A stretch of DNA of 64,000 nt from Acanthopleura granulata (GCA_016165875.1 JABBOT010000080.1:3503205-3567204), one strand, 5' to 3'; shown: positions 51,701 through 63,603, counted from the first letter of the stretch. Program-made: numbers and translations. Notes: generated by a model from the sequence alone, not told the origin.

Positions 51701-54700
51701 CTGACAGTACATTCACACGTAGCTATGATGACTGCCGTGACTGGCACATGGAAGGCCGAAGTTCAGCCGACACTGTTCGAAACTTTACGACGAGGCACAA
51801 AACCTACAGGACTCAAGACCGAGATAGACATAAAGCCCAGGCAAGACCATAAACTGGCCCGTTATCAAAAACTTCGAGTAAAATAATACTTAATAGATTA
51901 CATACTTCATGCCTTTCAATATAGCAATTTGGTATAGCTATGGGTATTTTTAATATTTTTAATATATAGTTATTTTGAAGATAAATCATGGCCACAAGCA
52001 GCATTCTTCCTTTTTCTACTGAATTAAGTGATGGGTGTTTAAGTTTTGGTTAGGTATTTAGATATGATGCAATGAACTAATGGTATTTTTGTCTTTCCTG
52101 TAGCTGTGCAGCGGATATCATAATGACAATGGGCGTGGATACGGCTTTCTACAAGTCCTCTGTCGTCTTGACAAACCGTGCCTTCGTTCATAACATCCAA
52201 CTAGCGGGGACCATTGAGGCTGATTTCAAGATGGGCAAATGGTTCACCAGCTTTGAAACACCTACAGTAGTAAGGAAATTTCTTTCTCAGGGCTAGATGT
52301 ATGTTGGATCTCCAGCAAATAAAGAGTGCCTGGGACTCGATGGAATCCCTTTGTCACACATGCAACATAGCCTAGAATGCATGTCACCAAAGCAGTTTTG
52401 CATAGACAACATTTTGTAAACACAGAAATGCCATGCTTAATACTCAACATTTCTCTGAAGAGCTTACATGAAGTTGTCACTTATTATTTGAAAGCGACAA
52501 TAAGTTTCAACCCCATTGAAACAAATTTACCAGCCAACATAGACCAGTCATTAAAGCGTTGCCCTAGTGTGTGTCTGCTTGAAATTTCAGGAGAAGAAGA
52601 TTGGCGGATTCCGAAGCAGGCCTACGACATACTTCGTGAAGACGAATGATCATTCCTTGACCGAGACCATGGAGGTCGTGGCCCCGGAAGATGGAGTCAT
52701 CTACCCTGTAAGTCATATGCCATAGAAAAGCTCTCCCATCGTTGTCAATTCAACTCCAAGTTCCGCACTATACATAAGTTCTTTGCATGACGTGCTATAT
52801 TTTTTTTACGAATTACAAGGCAGTAGAATGTAAAGTACCTCAGGTGAGGATTTTGGCGGGCAAAAGGATTCTCTGTGGCTATAGACCGGGATGCAGTGTT
52901 GAAAATTAGTGTGAACCTGTTTCACTGTGGAAAATTAGTGTGAACCTGTTTCACTGTTGAAAATTAGTGAGAACCTGTTTCACTGTTGAAAATTAGTGTG
53001 AACCTGTTTCACAGTTGCTGCCACCTTATTTCTAGTTAGAAAAGTGAAATGTCAAGATTTTAAGGGGTACTGAATAGTGGAATAACTAATACCTCATGTC
53101 TGAAACCCATCAGAGGTGGAAGAAATCCGATGTTGCTGGCCAACAGCTACTGGTTCAGCAAAGACCTTAGGTCAGGGTTTTTTTCAGGTACATTGCGAGA
53201 TGCGCTTTTTATCATTGAGCTTTAATGAGATTTTTCCACTGATACACATGCCCATCGTTTTAAATATGGACTGTTGTTTAGTGCGACGTGAAACACCAAT
53301 CAAAAAAAAATCATAAACATTGCTTTTCTACCTTTTGTGTGTGATGAAAAATTCTGTTTCCGTCCATGGGAACAGTGCTTTAGAGGAACATAACCACATG
53401 AATAAGATTTAAACTTTAATGAGCCGAGTGGAAAAAGTTCTCTTGAGAAGCGTAACATTAAATCTATGAAACAAATTGAAAGTTTTTAGCGGCTTGCATA
53501 TACATTAGCTGGAATCGATTTTGATAACGGCGATATGGCTATGATATTGCATTTCAATGCATGATAATAGTACATTGTATAATAATATAATAGATCTATA
53601 CCACGAGTGCAAAATAGTAACAACATTTATTTTGACGTAATATCTGATTGCAGGCGAATGTAGAATTTTTCAGTGAGAGAAACTTTGGCACTGTGTTTGC
53701 TCTGCGACTCCTCAAAGCACAAGACCAGGCAGTTCCAGGCCAGATTCTCTTCCCTATGAGTGGAAAGCAGTCCTTCGTTTTCCTGGCCAAGCCCGATGAG
53801 AACCCGGCTGAGAGGCTAAATATCAACTTCCAAGTAGTGAGCTCAGGTGAAGAGGAAGAAACAGTGGAGGAAGAAGAGGAAGAGGAAGAGCGAGGCGTTA
53901 TGGACAGCATCCTGGACACTTTCTGGTGGGGTGAGGATTCCGAAAATGATGACGACTGGGACGAGAATTTTGACCTTCGCGAAAAGGACCTATCCATCGC
54001 TGCCATCGCTGAGCAGACCCGCGCCCCCATCATGGAGGGAGGCAGGAAGAATGCTCTGGCGCTCACTATTGAAGGTCTAGGAACTTCGCCTCCTAAAGGA
54101 CTAAGAATTCAATGTATTTGTCAGCGCGCAGAGGGAAAAAAGAGAACTATCGTTAATTTAAAGACAACTTCCACTTGGACGGGCCGCAGAAAAACCGTGA
54201 GTTTAATTAAAATCAGTAAATGATATTGAGATTTCGGGTTGGTTATTTGTGACTTTTAATCCAGACTTTGCCCCGTAAAATTCCAGTTTGATTAAGGAAT
54301 ATTACCTGACTTAGCAATTATTTCAGTTCTCAGCATGCGTTTTGAAATTGACCTAAATGATATGCAAAATATTCCCTATGTTGCAAATGTATATGTACTC
54401 GTATCTGCAGACTGAAGCAGCATTTACCTTGAATTTCCATCGCGGCGAGACAACAGTGAGTGAGATGTTGAACCCTGAATACCAGCATATGGTCAAAGAG
54501 CACATCAAGGCCGCATCCATTATAGACCCCGTCTCAGAAATTGTCGTCAGTCGATCTAACGCCTGGTGGGTGGATGATTGGCAGAGAATTATGACAGAAA
54601 TTCGAAAATCTGGGGAACCGACAAGCACTATCACAGAGGAGGTTGTCTCCCCTGAGTTCGATTCAACGGAAAGAACCATGTACGAAAGAGTAGAGCAAAT

Positions 54701-57700
54701 AATCGCTAAGCAAGAGCTCATCGCCCGGCGTCTGGCAGATCCGTTGATGCAGACCATGAACACCGAAAATGAAGATGGAATCGAAGAAACACTGGAAGAG
54801 ATTTTGCAACAGGCACGTGAAGTGCGACGAGAAACGGAAAGAATCTTGGCCTCGATCAAGGAGCGAGCTGTTGGTCGAGCTCGGAGCAGAAATATATTCA
54901 TCATCTCACTAAAGGTACACCGAGTCATCCGTCACCATAAGGAACTCCTAGAGAGAGTTGAGACTATAGTGAAGACTGTGACAATCCGAACAAAGCGCCG
55001 AGAACGCATCGAGAGGATTCTCAAGGAAGAGCTGGAAGGCATCGAAACGTTGTTTGAGGAGCGTCGACGTTTCGTGGATGAGCTAAATATACCCGAAGAG
55101 GGACGCCTGGCTCCAGACATTGAGATCAACCCAGAAATTGAGCCGTCCTTGAGCGAGATAAGCGAGGTGATGGGCAAACAAGTTGAGATAGCTAAAGAGG
55201 TACAGAAGGTGAAGAATGCGCTGAAAGAAGGCGCTGAGCGCGCGTCTGTTATCCCCATGGTAAAACAGATTCTGGAACATTGCAAACAGACCGTGGAAAC
55301 AATTGAGGGTGTGACCCAAGAGCTCCGGGGCAGAAGCGAGGAGACTGGCACATCCATTACTCCCCACATGCGTGTCTTCAAATGTCTCATTCAAGAGGAT
55401 CAGATCATGTTTCACATCAAAGAAATTGTGGGATCCATAAAGTATGATCCCGAAAGTCCTGCAGAAGAAGTTATTGCTCTCGGTAAATATTGCGAAGAGC
55501 ATACCGTCAAACTGGATGTCATTCTTGGAACAGCCCTTAAGGCATATGACGGCATGGTCATTCAGACAGCTGAGCGCGCTTCCCGCCTGCAAAGCGTCTC
55601 TGAACTACCTGTATATATGACAGCCTTCATGAATGTTACCTACATGACTGAGGGTAGAAGACCCTGGGCAATTCAAATGAAGGTAATGTGTTATAAATCT
55701 GCATAACGACATATGACAAAAAATACGCAATATTACCTGTTAAAACGTTTACATTCATTTACTCAGTTATTATTTTCAGATTTCTCAGTGCCTTGTTTGT
55801 TTGGGGTTTTTTTTTTGTTTTTTGTTTTTTCTTCTTCACATTTTTATTTTTCTTTAGTAACGAATATTTTCTATGACTGGTTTTATAATGAGTCAAGTTT
55901 AGCCTGTCCATCTTAAGTTAATAGTACACTGTTGTCGGACAGCTATTAACAAGACATAGGCTTTTTGTTGCAGATTTGGGGAGACAAAACCCTAGAACAG
56001 CTGATCTATGAAACCAGACAAGCCTCAGAACTGACTAGGGATCCCGAGATCAGCCGAATTATGGAAGATGGAGAAGAAGCCGTACTCGAGACGACCATGC
56101 GCAAAATCCGCAAAGATATCAACACACTGCGCAAGATGAAATTTGAGTTGGCTTATTCTCCAGTAAGTCTCTCCATTTTTTCCACACCATGTCACCCGCG
56201 TTCACGCAACCAGCGACATCACTACGGAAAGGGGTGGATAAGTGAGGGGGCCACAATCGACGCCCATGGTATTCTCTTGGCAGACCTAAAGTTAACGTAA
56301 ACACCATAACGAAATCAGTGCCATGCAAAGCGAAGGGTAAAACATCTCCCCAAAATTATTATAAATCATCTCCAATGCACTTACCTTACCTTTAGGCCCT
56401 CAAAATGATGTGCAAATCTTTTGAAAAATATAGTCTCAAAAACTCACCTTACAAAATCTTGGCAATAGAAAAATGTGAAAAAAAATTATGTAAAGCATCT
56501 CTAGGCACTGTTCATTGTTATTTTTCATTACACTTCATGTACATCACAAAAAAGAATGGTGAGTAATAAAAAAGCATTAAAAACAGTATCTGAAAATTAC
56601 AATTTTTTCTAATTTTTCTGTCATTTAATTAAGTGCAGTCAGATATTTTGTGATGTCGCTATTGACACATCTTTTCATTACTCATGTATTTTTAGGAACT
56701 GTTAGAGACAGGAGAATGTCGGAGAGTGTTGGAATGGATAGAGACTTACGTCAAGGCTAGGGCGTTCTGGAAATTGTCTTATGGAGCAGCCAATATCACA
56801 GCGCCACCCGGTGTTGCGAAAATCGACCTTCAGTTCAGCAGGAACGGAGAGACGGTGAGTTCATACTTTACTGAGTTCGTTTGCTTTAATAATAGCACAT
56901 GTGATAGGAGACCACGTTGCTATTGTAATATACACAGATGATAAATTCAGCCTCAGACCAGGCCTCCAGAGCGATGACTAATGCATTTTCCAACCTTGTA
57001 TCCGGTTTTTCAGCGAGGACCTAAGTGAAGAGCTGTTCCCTTAATCCTAGCTTTCTTTACTAGTATACCTCTGGTAGTGCAACAAGAGTTTCCATCATCC
57101 CAAATTAGATTAAAAACATCTCAAAAGAGCCTCAAAACCGGAAATGCCACAATTACGCCTCGCACATTTGGCACACTAGCGCCATTCAAGGGCAAACGGG
57201 CGATGTGCGATTTTCTTCTCGGAGTTTTGGTGCTAAATATATCTTTATTTTCTATAAGTAAAAATACTCAGTAGATGCACTTCTTAGTTTGCATCATTTT
57301 TTATATCATAGATATGCAAAGTGAAAAATAGAACCGGGACAGTTCACCTTTAAGTTTTAGTCCAGTGTAAGTCCAGCATTAATATCTCAAGTCATAAGAC
57401 TAAGTATGACTTATGTCTACTACAGCTTCGTGATCCTAAGCCCGCACACTAAGCCTTTGCTCCCTCGGACAATTAAAGCGCTGTTTGCTGCGACTTTCAG
57501 ACTCTTGATTGGTGAGGTTGCTTGTTCGAATCCAACTCTCACTGGCTAGCTGTGGTTGTCAGGCTCATGACAGCTCTCGTTGGCTTGTCAAACAAATGAA
57601 TGTGTTGATGTTAACATTACAGGTGAGCAGTGCAATCATCACACCACGCATGACCACAAAGTTCTGGGACGTAGCCGCCTGCCCCTATCTGCCCGCGGGG

Positions 57701-60700
57701 GTGTCGCTGATAGAAACAGAGCGCGGTATCTTTGGTAGAATGGGTGCTCGTTTGCGCACAGAACCCGGTGGGTATTTTCCTGTATTGCAGTTGTGAGGGT
57801 TCAAAGTCTGTCTGCTGGCAAGCATGATTCCTGGTTTTGATATAAACAATGCATGACGAATTCCCGGTCGTAGTCAAGTAAATGATAAAGTGTTTTGGAA
57901 TACTATCTGCGCTGTAATAGTCGATGGATTTTCCCAGCCCAGTCGTACATCGAGATATTACCCCTAGAGCCCTGGCGAGTCGTGTTGTTTTTGTTCCTGC
58001 CTGCTTTACACCTACGCCCTAGTGCCATCATGTTATGATCCAATCAACGAACAGTAATCTCTAAAAGGCGGGTGTTTTCGTATTCAAATTTCACATTGAG
58101 CGTCATTGGCCAGGTATACATTACCATCCAGGTTCCAGACACTGGCGAACTCAAACTATAAAGCTGTGAAGCCCTGGAACCAGGATGACATATTTCTTCG
58201 TTAGCATGCTCGACTTTTTGAAGTTAATATCTACAGGCATGGTTGCGTGTGTTGTCCACGGACATTCTAATCGGGTGGACGCAAGATCCACACATTGACA
58301 AATGAAGTACCCTAATTCAGTATTCAGCTGAAAAGTTGTCGTGTTTTCAGTATTTCGTTCTGCGACCAGGCGTTTGAGTTATATACTGCTGAAATCTAAA
58401 TGGCCGGCCGTAGAGCCGTGACGACGTCACCAGCCTATCATGTCTCCGTGGCTTTCAATTTTAGAGCCAATAGAGATGTGCGCTGATATTACATACCCTG
58501 TACATTAGGGCCAGACTCGTGTTTGAATGACTCACTGCACAGTATCGACTGGTTTAATTTACAAACTAAAGTAAAAAGTTTGATTCCAATAGATGAACAT
58601 GAAATTAAATCAGTTAAACGAGTTAACCAATAGGCTGTTCCCTTTCGCAAGTCAGTAATATTGTTTATGTTAATGAAGGATAATCTGTAAAGTAAGGTTC
58701 CAGAACTTTATCTGCGACATGAAATGGTCTTTTATTCCTCGGTTGTCCTCACTTTCTTTTCAGCCGCTTGTTACTACAGATCTGAGAATGTGGAGACATT
58801 TGACGGAACGGTTTACCGTATACCCGAGTCACTGGAGTGTGAAAAGGTTCTAGCCATGGATTGCTCTCCAGAGAAAAGCTTTGCTATCTTGCTTAGGGAA
58901 AGAGGCCCCGAGAAGGTAATTGTTCCAAGAGAAAACTTAAATCGGCTAGCCCTAGTTTACACATCTGTCGAAAGCAATTTGCTGGACAAACAGAGGAAAC
59001 TGCGCAGTGAGTCTTCATTACCACAGATGGTTTTGGTACGAAAGGTGCAATATTCACTTTCATATGTCCGCTGTATTATTTATAGTGACATATTAACTGA
59101 ATACGTTAATGAAATGTGTCAAAAACTCAATGTCCTAATGTAGGCGATAACAAAATAATGTAAAACGATACTGTAGTTATTAATGTAATATCTAACTTTA
59201 ACATATTTTTCAACACAAATTGTTTCTACAGAGGAGTAAAAATGTGAAAAAATAATAGTTGCAAATATTATAGAATAGTTAGGATAAGAATACGGTATTG
59301 AGGCAACAATGTAATTAATGACTTTCAATAATATCAGTTTTCTGAAGATATCCTTGTTGTCGGTCAGCATTTTAAGATGGTGTTCATTTTGTGGGCATAA
59401 GATATGTTCTCTTGCGTATCACTCCTGTGGAACCTGGCATGGGGTTTCCACTTTCAACCGGCAAAACAGTTAATTGTTTGTGGCAACACGAGACCACTGG
59501 ATAGATTTGCATTTTTCAGTGTGTCAGTTTTTCACTTCATGACACCAGCTTTCATCAGACACCAGTTTTATGACACTTACCAGAACCAGCGACGAGCGTA
59601 GTGATACAAATGTAATATGATCACGTCCTCATACCGTATGCTGTTATTGAGTAAAGCGGGTCGAACATCCACACCATTTGGGGCTCTAATATTTTAAAGT
59701 TCAAAGCAATTCATGTGGAATTTTATGCCAAATTACCGCTATAAATAATAACAAACTCGTTCCTGTACACTCGAGGTCCTATCTGGAATACGTGTGAACA
59801 CTGAGCAATCAGTTATGCATCTCTCAATCTTCGAATTAACGTTGTGTTGTGAATGAACAAAATGACAGGACAGAAATAGCCTTGCACTCTCCTAAATGGA
59901 TGACTTAGCGCTGAGACTCTAGTGTTCCCAGAAGTTAGCAATGTGCAGGAAACTGTGCGCCCCTCACACCTTTTGTCCACGCACTTGTTGTGCAGGTCAT
60001 CCGGATGGTTGTTGAGAAGCAAGTTGTTGAGATCATTCACAGACGGACCACACCCGAATTTAGGATCAACGGAGTCGTGAGACCAGTGCTCGAGGAAGAA
60101 CCTCTGATCATCCGAGGAGAGGGAGAATACGAAAGGTACGACATAAACGACTAGAGCACAGAGAGTAAAACGACGTCAATATGGTCGTTGGCTAATGGTC
60201 ACACGTTACCGATGAAATTCGACCTCTTGTCAATTTACCTCAGTCAGGTTTTTATTCCAACGCTTCATGTAAGTGTGTACAAAGTAACAACCCACGAGGG
60301 CTGACGCAGAATTAGGTAAAAAAATTAGTGATGTTATACGAAATTTATTAGACGTCACCGGTTTATAATTACTTGAATTGCTGTGTTGTCCAAATGTGTT
60401 AAAACCGATTGTTGCTTTGGTGGTCACTGATAAAACCCTCAGCCGGTCATCTTAGGAGTTTTTGGAAATTTTAACGCATGTTACAGAAGACTGCATATTC
60501 TCAGGGGCCCAAACACAAAGGGATTTCGGGTTCTAGCCTCAATTTGTAATCCAAATTAAATTCTTAAATGCTTGTATAAAATAGACAATATTTTCACCAC
60601 TGATTTTATACGCTGGTTGTACCATTTTAAACGAGTTTGAGCATAAAGATTCAGATGTTACGTATAGTCAAAAGTATTTTGTTTTATGAAGAAGTCGTGG

Positions 60701-63603
60701 ATTTCAGCCCAAAATGAATGCGTGTGCTTCAAGTGAACTAGTGGCGTACCACTGGAAACGATTTAGTCCGCATGTTATTCTATATTGCGCAGTGCAAACA
60801 TATGTTACTCAAGAATCATCATTATTGCATTAGGGCAGTGGAGCAATACACTGAAATCGTAAGTTCGATTTTCACTTGAAGAAAATATTTATGGCATCGA
60901 GATTATACTACTATTATACCTACATTAAAGTATTCCCGACGACAACATTAGCATCGGCGCCTTTTGTCAGAGTTAAACCTGCTGCTGTGTAAATCAATTA
61001 ACTTTAAATTCGACCTAATTCCCAAATCAAATCATTACAAAATGATAGAATTATCATCCGATGGGATTTCCACGGATTGAACCAAAGTATTCTTGAAATG
61101 TGCCAGACTTTTTAATGCCATGTTCCTTTCTTCATGCTTAAAGTGAAAGACGACTCATGACTGAGGCATCTTTCACTAAAGAGATTTAAAAATTCTCTCT
61201 TGAATGGAAAAACCCATTTAAGTTTGTATGAATTCGTTGCTGATTTGTCTTTGCTTGAAGTGTGAAGAATTTTGCTGCCGACTGGGATCTGATGGCGCCC
61301 ATGCTTTTAAGCTGATAAGAGACTGACCAGTCAGAGCGTCACCTGTTTATAAGCTGTGACGTAAATGTCCGGAGTTGACTGTCAGTGTAACACGTAATAG
61401 TACAGGGACAGGGCACTGTTTTAACGTTATATATTTTAATTTTATAACGAGTACATGAGTGAACAACAGTGCAAAGTATTTCCAGGCCATCGTGTTAGGG
61501 TGGGAGTACATTTCTTGATCATTTCATTGTATAAATTTACATATGTACATGAGTTTCAACCACAATCCTGGCGGCTTTCACTGTAGTGTCAGGTGACAAG
61601 AGTGTTCGGCGTTTGGAACAATTACGTCACTGCCCACAGAAAATGGCCGCGTTTCATGTTACCCACGGAGCACGGTCAACTGCCAATTTCCACTGTTGTT
61701 GTAGATGTAAGATAAAATACGTGACCGAAATGAACATAATATTTTCCAACCTGTTTGGAAAAATTAACTTTGAACTTGGACTGTCTTTCACTTTAAACAT
61801 TGATGAAATTATCGTCTTACCTGTACTTTTCGTCTGACACAGCCAGCCCATTGTGCTCCGCATCGAGAAGACCAAGCGGGAGACGATCATCCGCGCGGCT
61901 CGCCGAGGCATCGCCGTACGTCTGACGCCAGAGACTGTCCGTATTGAGGTACGCTACAACAGTGAACAGTGCAAGGCCCACTTGCGCGAAGTCCTCTTAA
62001 CGCTACGAGCACGTAAATACTGTCGCAACTAACACTATTGGCATTACGTCGCCATGACAGTTTCGTGCTCGTAGCGTTAAGATCGCTTCGTGTAAGTGGG
62101 CCTAGAACATTAAGGAAATTGTTCCAAAGGGTGAACAGTCTGCATACAGTCAATGCTACACACTTCCAATGATCATCTTCGAAGCCAAATGAATAATGCC
62201 AATCACATGACTGAAAGTCAGCATTAACAGCTGTCTTGCACCAAAACACTGTGTATCAATGTCTGTGGCACTGCATGAAATTCGGCTTCTTTATTGTTAG
62301 TTTTGTCTAATTCTGAAGCTTGAATAGGGAATTATTTGTTGCCGATGGTGTTTTAGCGATGCATGTGAATTGCGCAAAGGCCTGTATTGCGTTTTGTTAT
62401 AATATCCGGGAACTCAGGTTTCCTCTTCCACCCAAGAATCTGACAGCCCTCATATAACTAAAAACAATGACCCGAAGCCTCCCACCAATGCGGTCGCTGT
62501 GAGTTCAAGTCCAGCTCAGGCTGACTTCCTCTCCGGGCGTACGTGGATAGGTCTGCCAGCAACCTTCGGATGGTCGTGGGTTTCCTCCGAGCTCTGCCCG
62601 TTTTCCTCCCACCATAATGCTGGCCGCCGTCGTATAAGTGAAATATTCTTGAGTACGGCGTAAAACACCAATCAAATAAATATATCAATGTAACTAAAAA
62701 CGTTTTGAGAACAGCCTTAAGTACCAATCATAATTACTGCTAGCCAATGGGCATTCTTATTCATCACCGAACATTATCACTGGGCCTTCCCAAAGTCGAA
62801 AATGACTCTCTGCCTCTTCTCATCTAGATATAATCGTACCTTGTAAATTGAAGGGAATGTATTTACAGCAAATTCAGTTTTGTATTGATGTTTTCAGGCC
62901 TCACCATTCTTCCGGTCTAAAGTCTGTGGTATGTGTGGTAACTTTGACGGCCAGTGGAACCGAGAATTCGAGGATCCTTCTCGCAGAATTCATGCCAGGC
63001 ACGAATCGTTTGGTGTGAGCTACATGGTACCCCATGAAACCTGTCCCCGAGAAGAGCTAGAAACTAGATACCCATCTACGGTCGTCAGCCGCCCTGAAGG
63101 TACGGGGTTTCAATTATTAATTTGCCGCCACTCTTCCAAAAATAGCTATTCAATGAAAGCGCTAAGAGATGTACAACTTCTAATTACTTGTAGACGACCT
63201 TTCAATGTAGACGACTTTCCTGTGTAGTATAACTAACATCGTTATCAAATTAATGACAATGTAGGAGTTAAACATCTACGCAAAAAATTCTATGCAGCTG
63301 TCATTTATTCTGAATTCAGGCTGTATCCCTATCCGGCGAAACGTGGTGAAAGAGCGTTCCAGCACAATGAACGGCAAGGAAATGTGCATTTCGACCATAG
63401 CCGTTCGTCGGTGTCCTGTTGGCTGCGAACCGGAAGGCCAAATCCGTAAGAACGTTGGCTTCCACTGTCTGCCAGCCGAGGATCCCCATGTGAGCTACTT
63501 GGTGGCCTCCAGCAAGAAACGCGTGCTCAAGGAGGTCGAGAGTCGTGAAAAGGACAGATGGGAAACGATCGTGGAACCTGAGGAGTGCACGCGTGTACAA
63601 TAA
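36702..63603 (+). CDS. Vg: vitellogenin (egg-yolk precursor, large lipid transfer protein)
   Basis: Secreted lipoprotein loaded with lipid and taken up by oocytes. Exons: 36702-36771, 39201-39230, 39878-40023, 40448-40596, 40830-41022, 41605-41784, 42486-42631, 43407-43632, 43982-44235, 44721-44889, 45461-45727, 46141-46332, 47545-47762, 48963-49054, 49324-49448, 49633-49785, 50827-50947, 51582-51840, 52104-52269, 52591-52707, 53654-54196, 54411-55682, 55974-56162, 56696-56854, 57623-57767, 58764-58915, 59996-60135, 61843-61948, 62898-63099, 63320-63603. Every junction keeps frame; 2154 residues. Signal peptide MNKIFLLALVAGVALA; N-terminal barrel from about residue 34 (SSYVYSYETQVVSGLP, WSVNFKKGCLSLLQVNL); helical lipid-transfer region to about 800; furin-like RPKR at 852-855; Glu-rich tract at 1157-1171; charged helical exon at 1273-1696; von Willebrand D domain from about 1861 with CGMCGNFDG. 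No polyserine phosvitin region. Exon 26 may extend to 59044 (2197 residues). Confidence 0.93.
36890..37200. repeat. 30-bp minisatellite in vitellogenin intron 1, about 10 copies
   Basis: The unit gatgcttgcagttagattta ttagatcatt repeats every 30 bases; the central four copies are nearly identical. As 30 is a multiple of three, both strands carry ORFs with a ten-residue repeat (minus strand NLTASINDLI). Confidence 0.95.
38836..38932 (-). mobile_element. tRNA-derived SINE 3' part, minus strand, in vitellogenin intron 1
   Basis: Reads tgattggtattttacgcccg tactcaagaatatttcactt atacgacgg, the reversed tail and body, then aggaaacccacgt. The head is missing. Confidence 0.8.
43190..43290 (+). mobile_element. 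tRNA-derived SINE 3' end in vitellogenin intron 7
   Basis: aaaatgttggccgccgtcaa ataagtgaaatatgcttgag, then gtacggcgtgaaacaccaat and an AAT-rich tail. Only the last 100 bases of the family are present. Confidence 0.8.
43725..43855. mobile_element. MITE-like element with GGGCCC-type ends in vitellogenin intron 8
   Basis: Left end gggccctggtttcatgcaac. The right end, reversed, reads gggatcagcttcataaagcc. The interior carries cttaactagcgcttaactta, a self-complementary stretch. The terminal match is imperfect, so the boundaries are approximate. Confidence 0.45.
45047..45076. repeat. (TA)n microsatellite in vitellogenin intron 10
   Basis: About 14 TA units. Confidence 0.85.
47015..47268 (+). mobile_element. 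tRNA-derived SINE, full-length copy in vitellogenin intron 12
   Basis: Head ggggcctctgtggccgaagg, middle gacagcaacctgcgaatgga, end gtcgtataagtgaaatattc and a tail of seven AAAT units. One of the most complete copies in the window. Confidence 0.9.
47873..48012 (-). mobile_element. tRNA-derived SINE, 3' two-thirds, minus strand, in vitellogenin intron 13
   Basis: Reversed tail gtatttatttatttcattgg, then gtactcaagaatatttcact and ccagcgttatggcgagagga, ending near agaccttcccacgtcag. The head is missing. Confidence 0.85.
49895..50000 (-). mobile_element. diverged SINE-tail fragment in vitellogenin intron 16
   Basis: gttgtttaacgccatgttga agaatttttcactatgggat ggcgg resembles the reversed family tail with many changes. 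Confidence 0.45.
51540..51568. repeat. (AAT)n(AAG)n microsatellite beside a vitellogenin splice acceptor
   Basis: About four AAT and five AAG units end about 13 bases before the acceptor AG of exon 18 at 51580-51581. Only a short T run (ctttttttcc) is left as the pyrimidine tract. Confidence 0.85.
51841..52103 (+). other. GC-AG intron 18 of vitellogenin
   Basis: The exon 18 frame joins exon 19 exactly only if the donor is cccag|gcaag, a GC donor with otherwise perfect consensus. The acceptor is ctgtag. The joined codon is AG+C (Ser), followed by Cys-Ala-Ala. No in-frame GT donor lies close by. Confidence 0.8.
52895..53012. repeat. about 29-bp repeat, 4 copies, in vitellogenin intron 20
   Basis: The unit gttgaaaattagtgtgaacc tgtttcact occurs four times with few changes. 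Confidence 0.85.
53279..53315 (+). mobile_element. SINE 3' terminal fragment in vitellogenin intron 20
   Basis: gtgcgacgtgaaacaccaat caaaaaaaaatc matches the last bases of the family only. Confidence 0.5.
54411..55682 (+). other. vitellogenin exon 22: long charged helical region
   Basis: A single 1272-base exon (424 codons), over twice the next longest. The product is rich in Glu, Arg, Lys, Ile and Leu with heptad-like spacing (LEEILQQAREVRRETERILA, ERIERILKEELEGIETLFEE, ISEVMGKQVEIAKEVQKVKN), so helices or coiled coils are expected. It follows the acidic tract of exon 21 and precedes the von Willebrand D domain. Antisense ORFs across it are shadows. Confidence 0.75.
57470..57605 (+). repeat. 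possible tRNA-derived element in vitellogenin intron 24
   Basis: Contains ttgcttgttcgaatccaact, a good B box, with gcgctgtttgctgcgacttt upstream as a poor A-box region. No second copy was found in the window. Confidence 0.3.
61975..62102. mobile_element. MITE-like hairpin in vitellogenin intron 28
   Basis: The 128-base element starts ggcccacttgcgcgaagtcc and ends with the imperfect reverse complement (cgcttcgtgtaagtgggcc). The arms share cttaacgctacgagcacg exactly and cover about 40 bases each. It begins only 26 bases after the donor of exon 28. Confidence 0.85.
62460..62692 (+). mobile_element. tRNA-derived SINE, 5'-truncated, in vitellogenin intron 28
   Basis: caccaatgcggtcgctgtga gttcaagtccagctcaggct (B box), body ccataatgctggccgccgtc, and tail caccaatcaaataaatatat. 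Only the first part of the head is missing. Confidence 0.9.

Larger units (their letters stand above)
58764..63099 (+). other. vitellogenin C-terminal von Willebrand type D domain (exons 26-29)
   Basis: Starts AACYYRSENVETFDGTVYRI, the usual opening with a TFDG motif. It includes CEKVLAMDCSPEKSFAILL, and closes with VCGMCGNFDGQWNREF, the calcium-loop motif of the family. Exon 30 adds a cysteine-bearing tail (RRCPVGCEPEG, GFHCLPAED). The exact end of exon 26 (58915 or 59044) changes the length of the loop by 43 residues. Confidence 0.85.

Noticed and set aside
54353..55592. Long minus-strand ORFs of 152 to 191 codons opposite vitellogenin exon 22
   Set aside because: Antisense shadows of a long, biased coding exon. 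The plus frame joins its neighbours by splicing and fits the protein.
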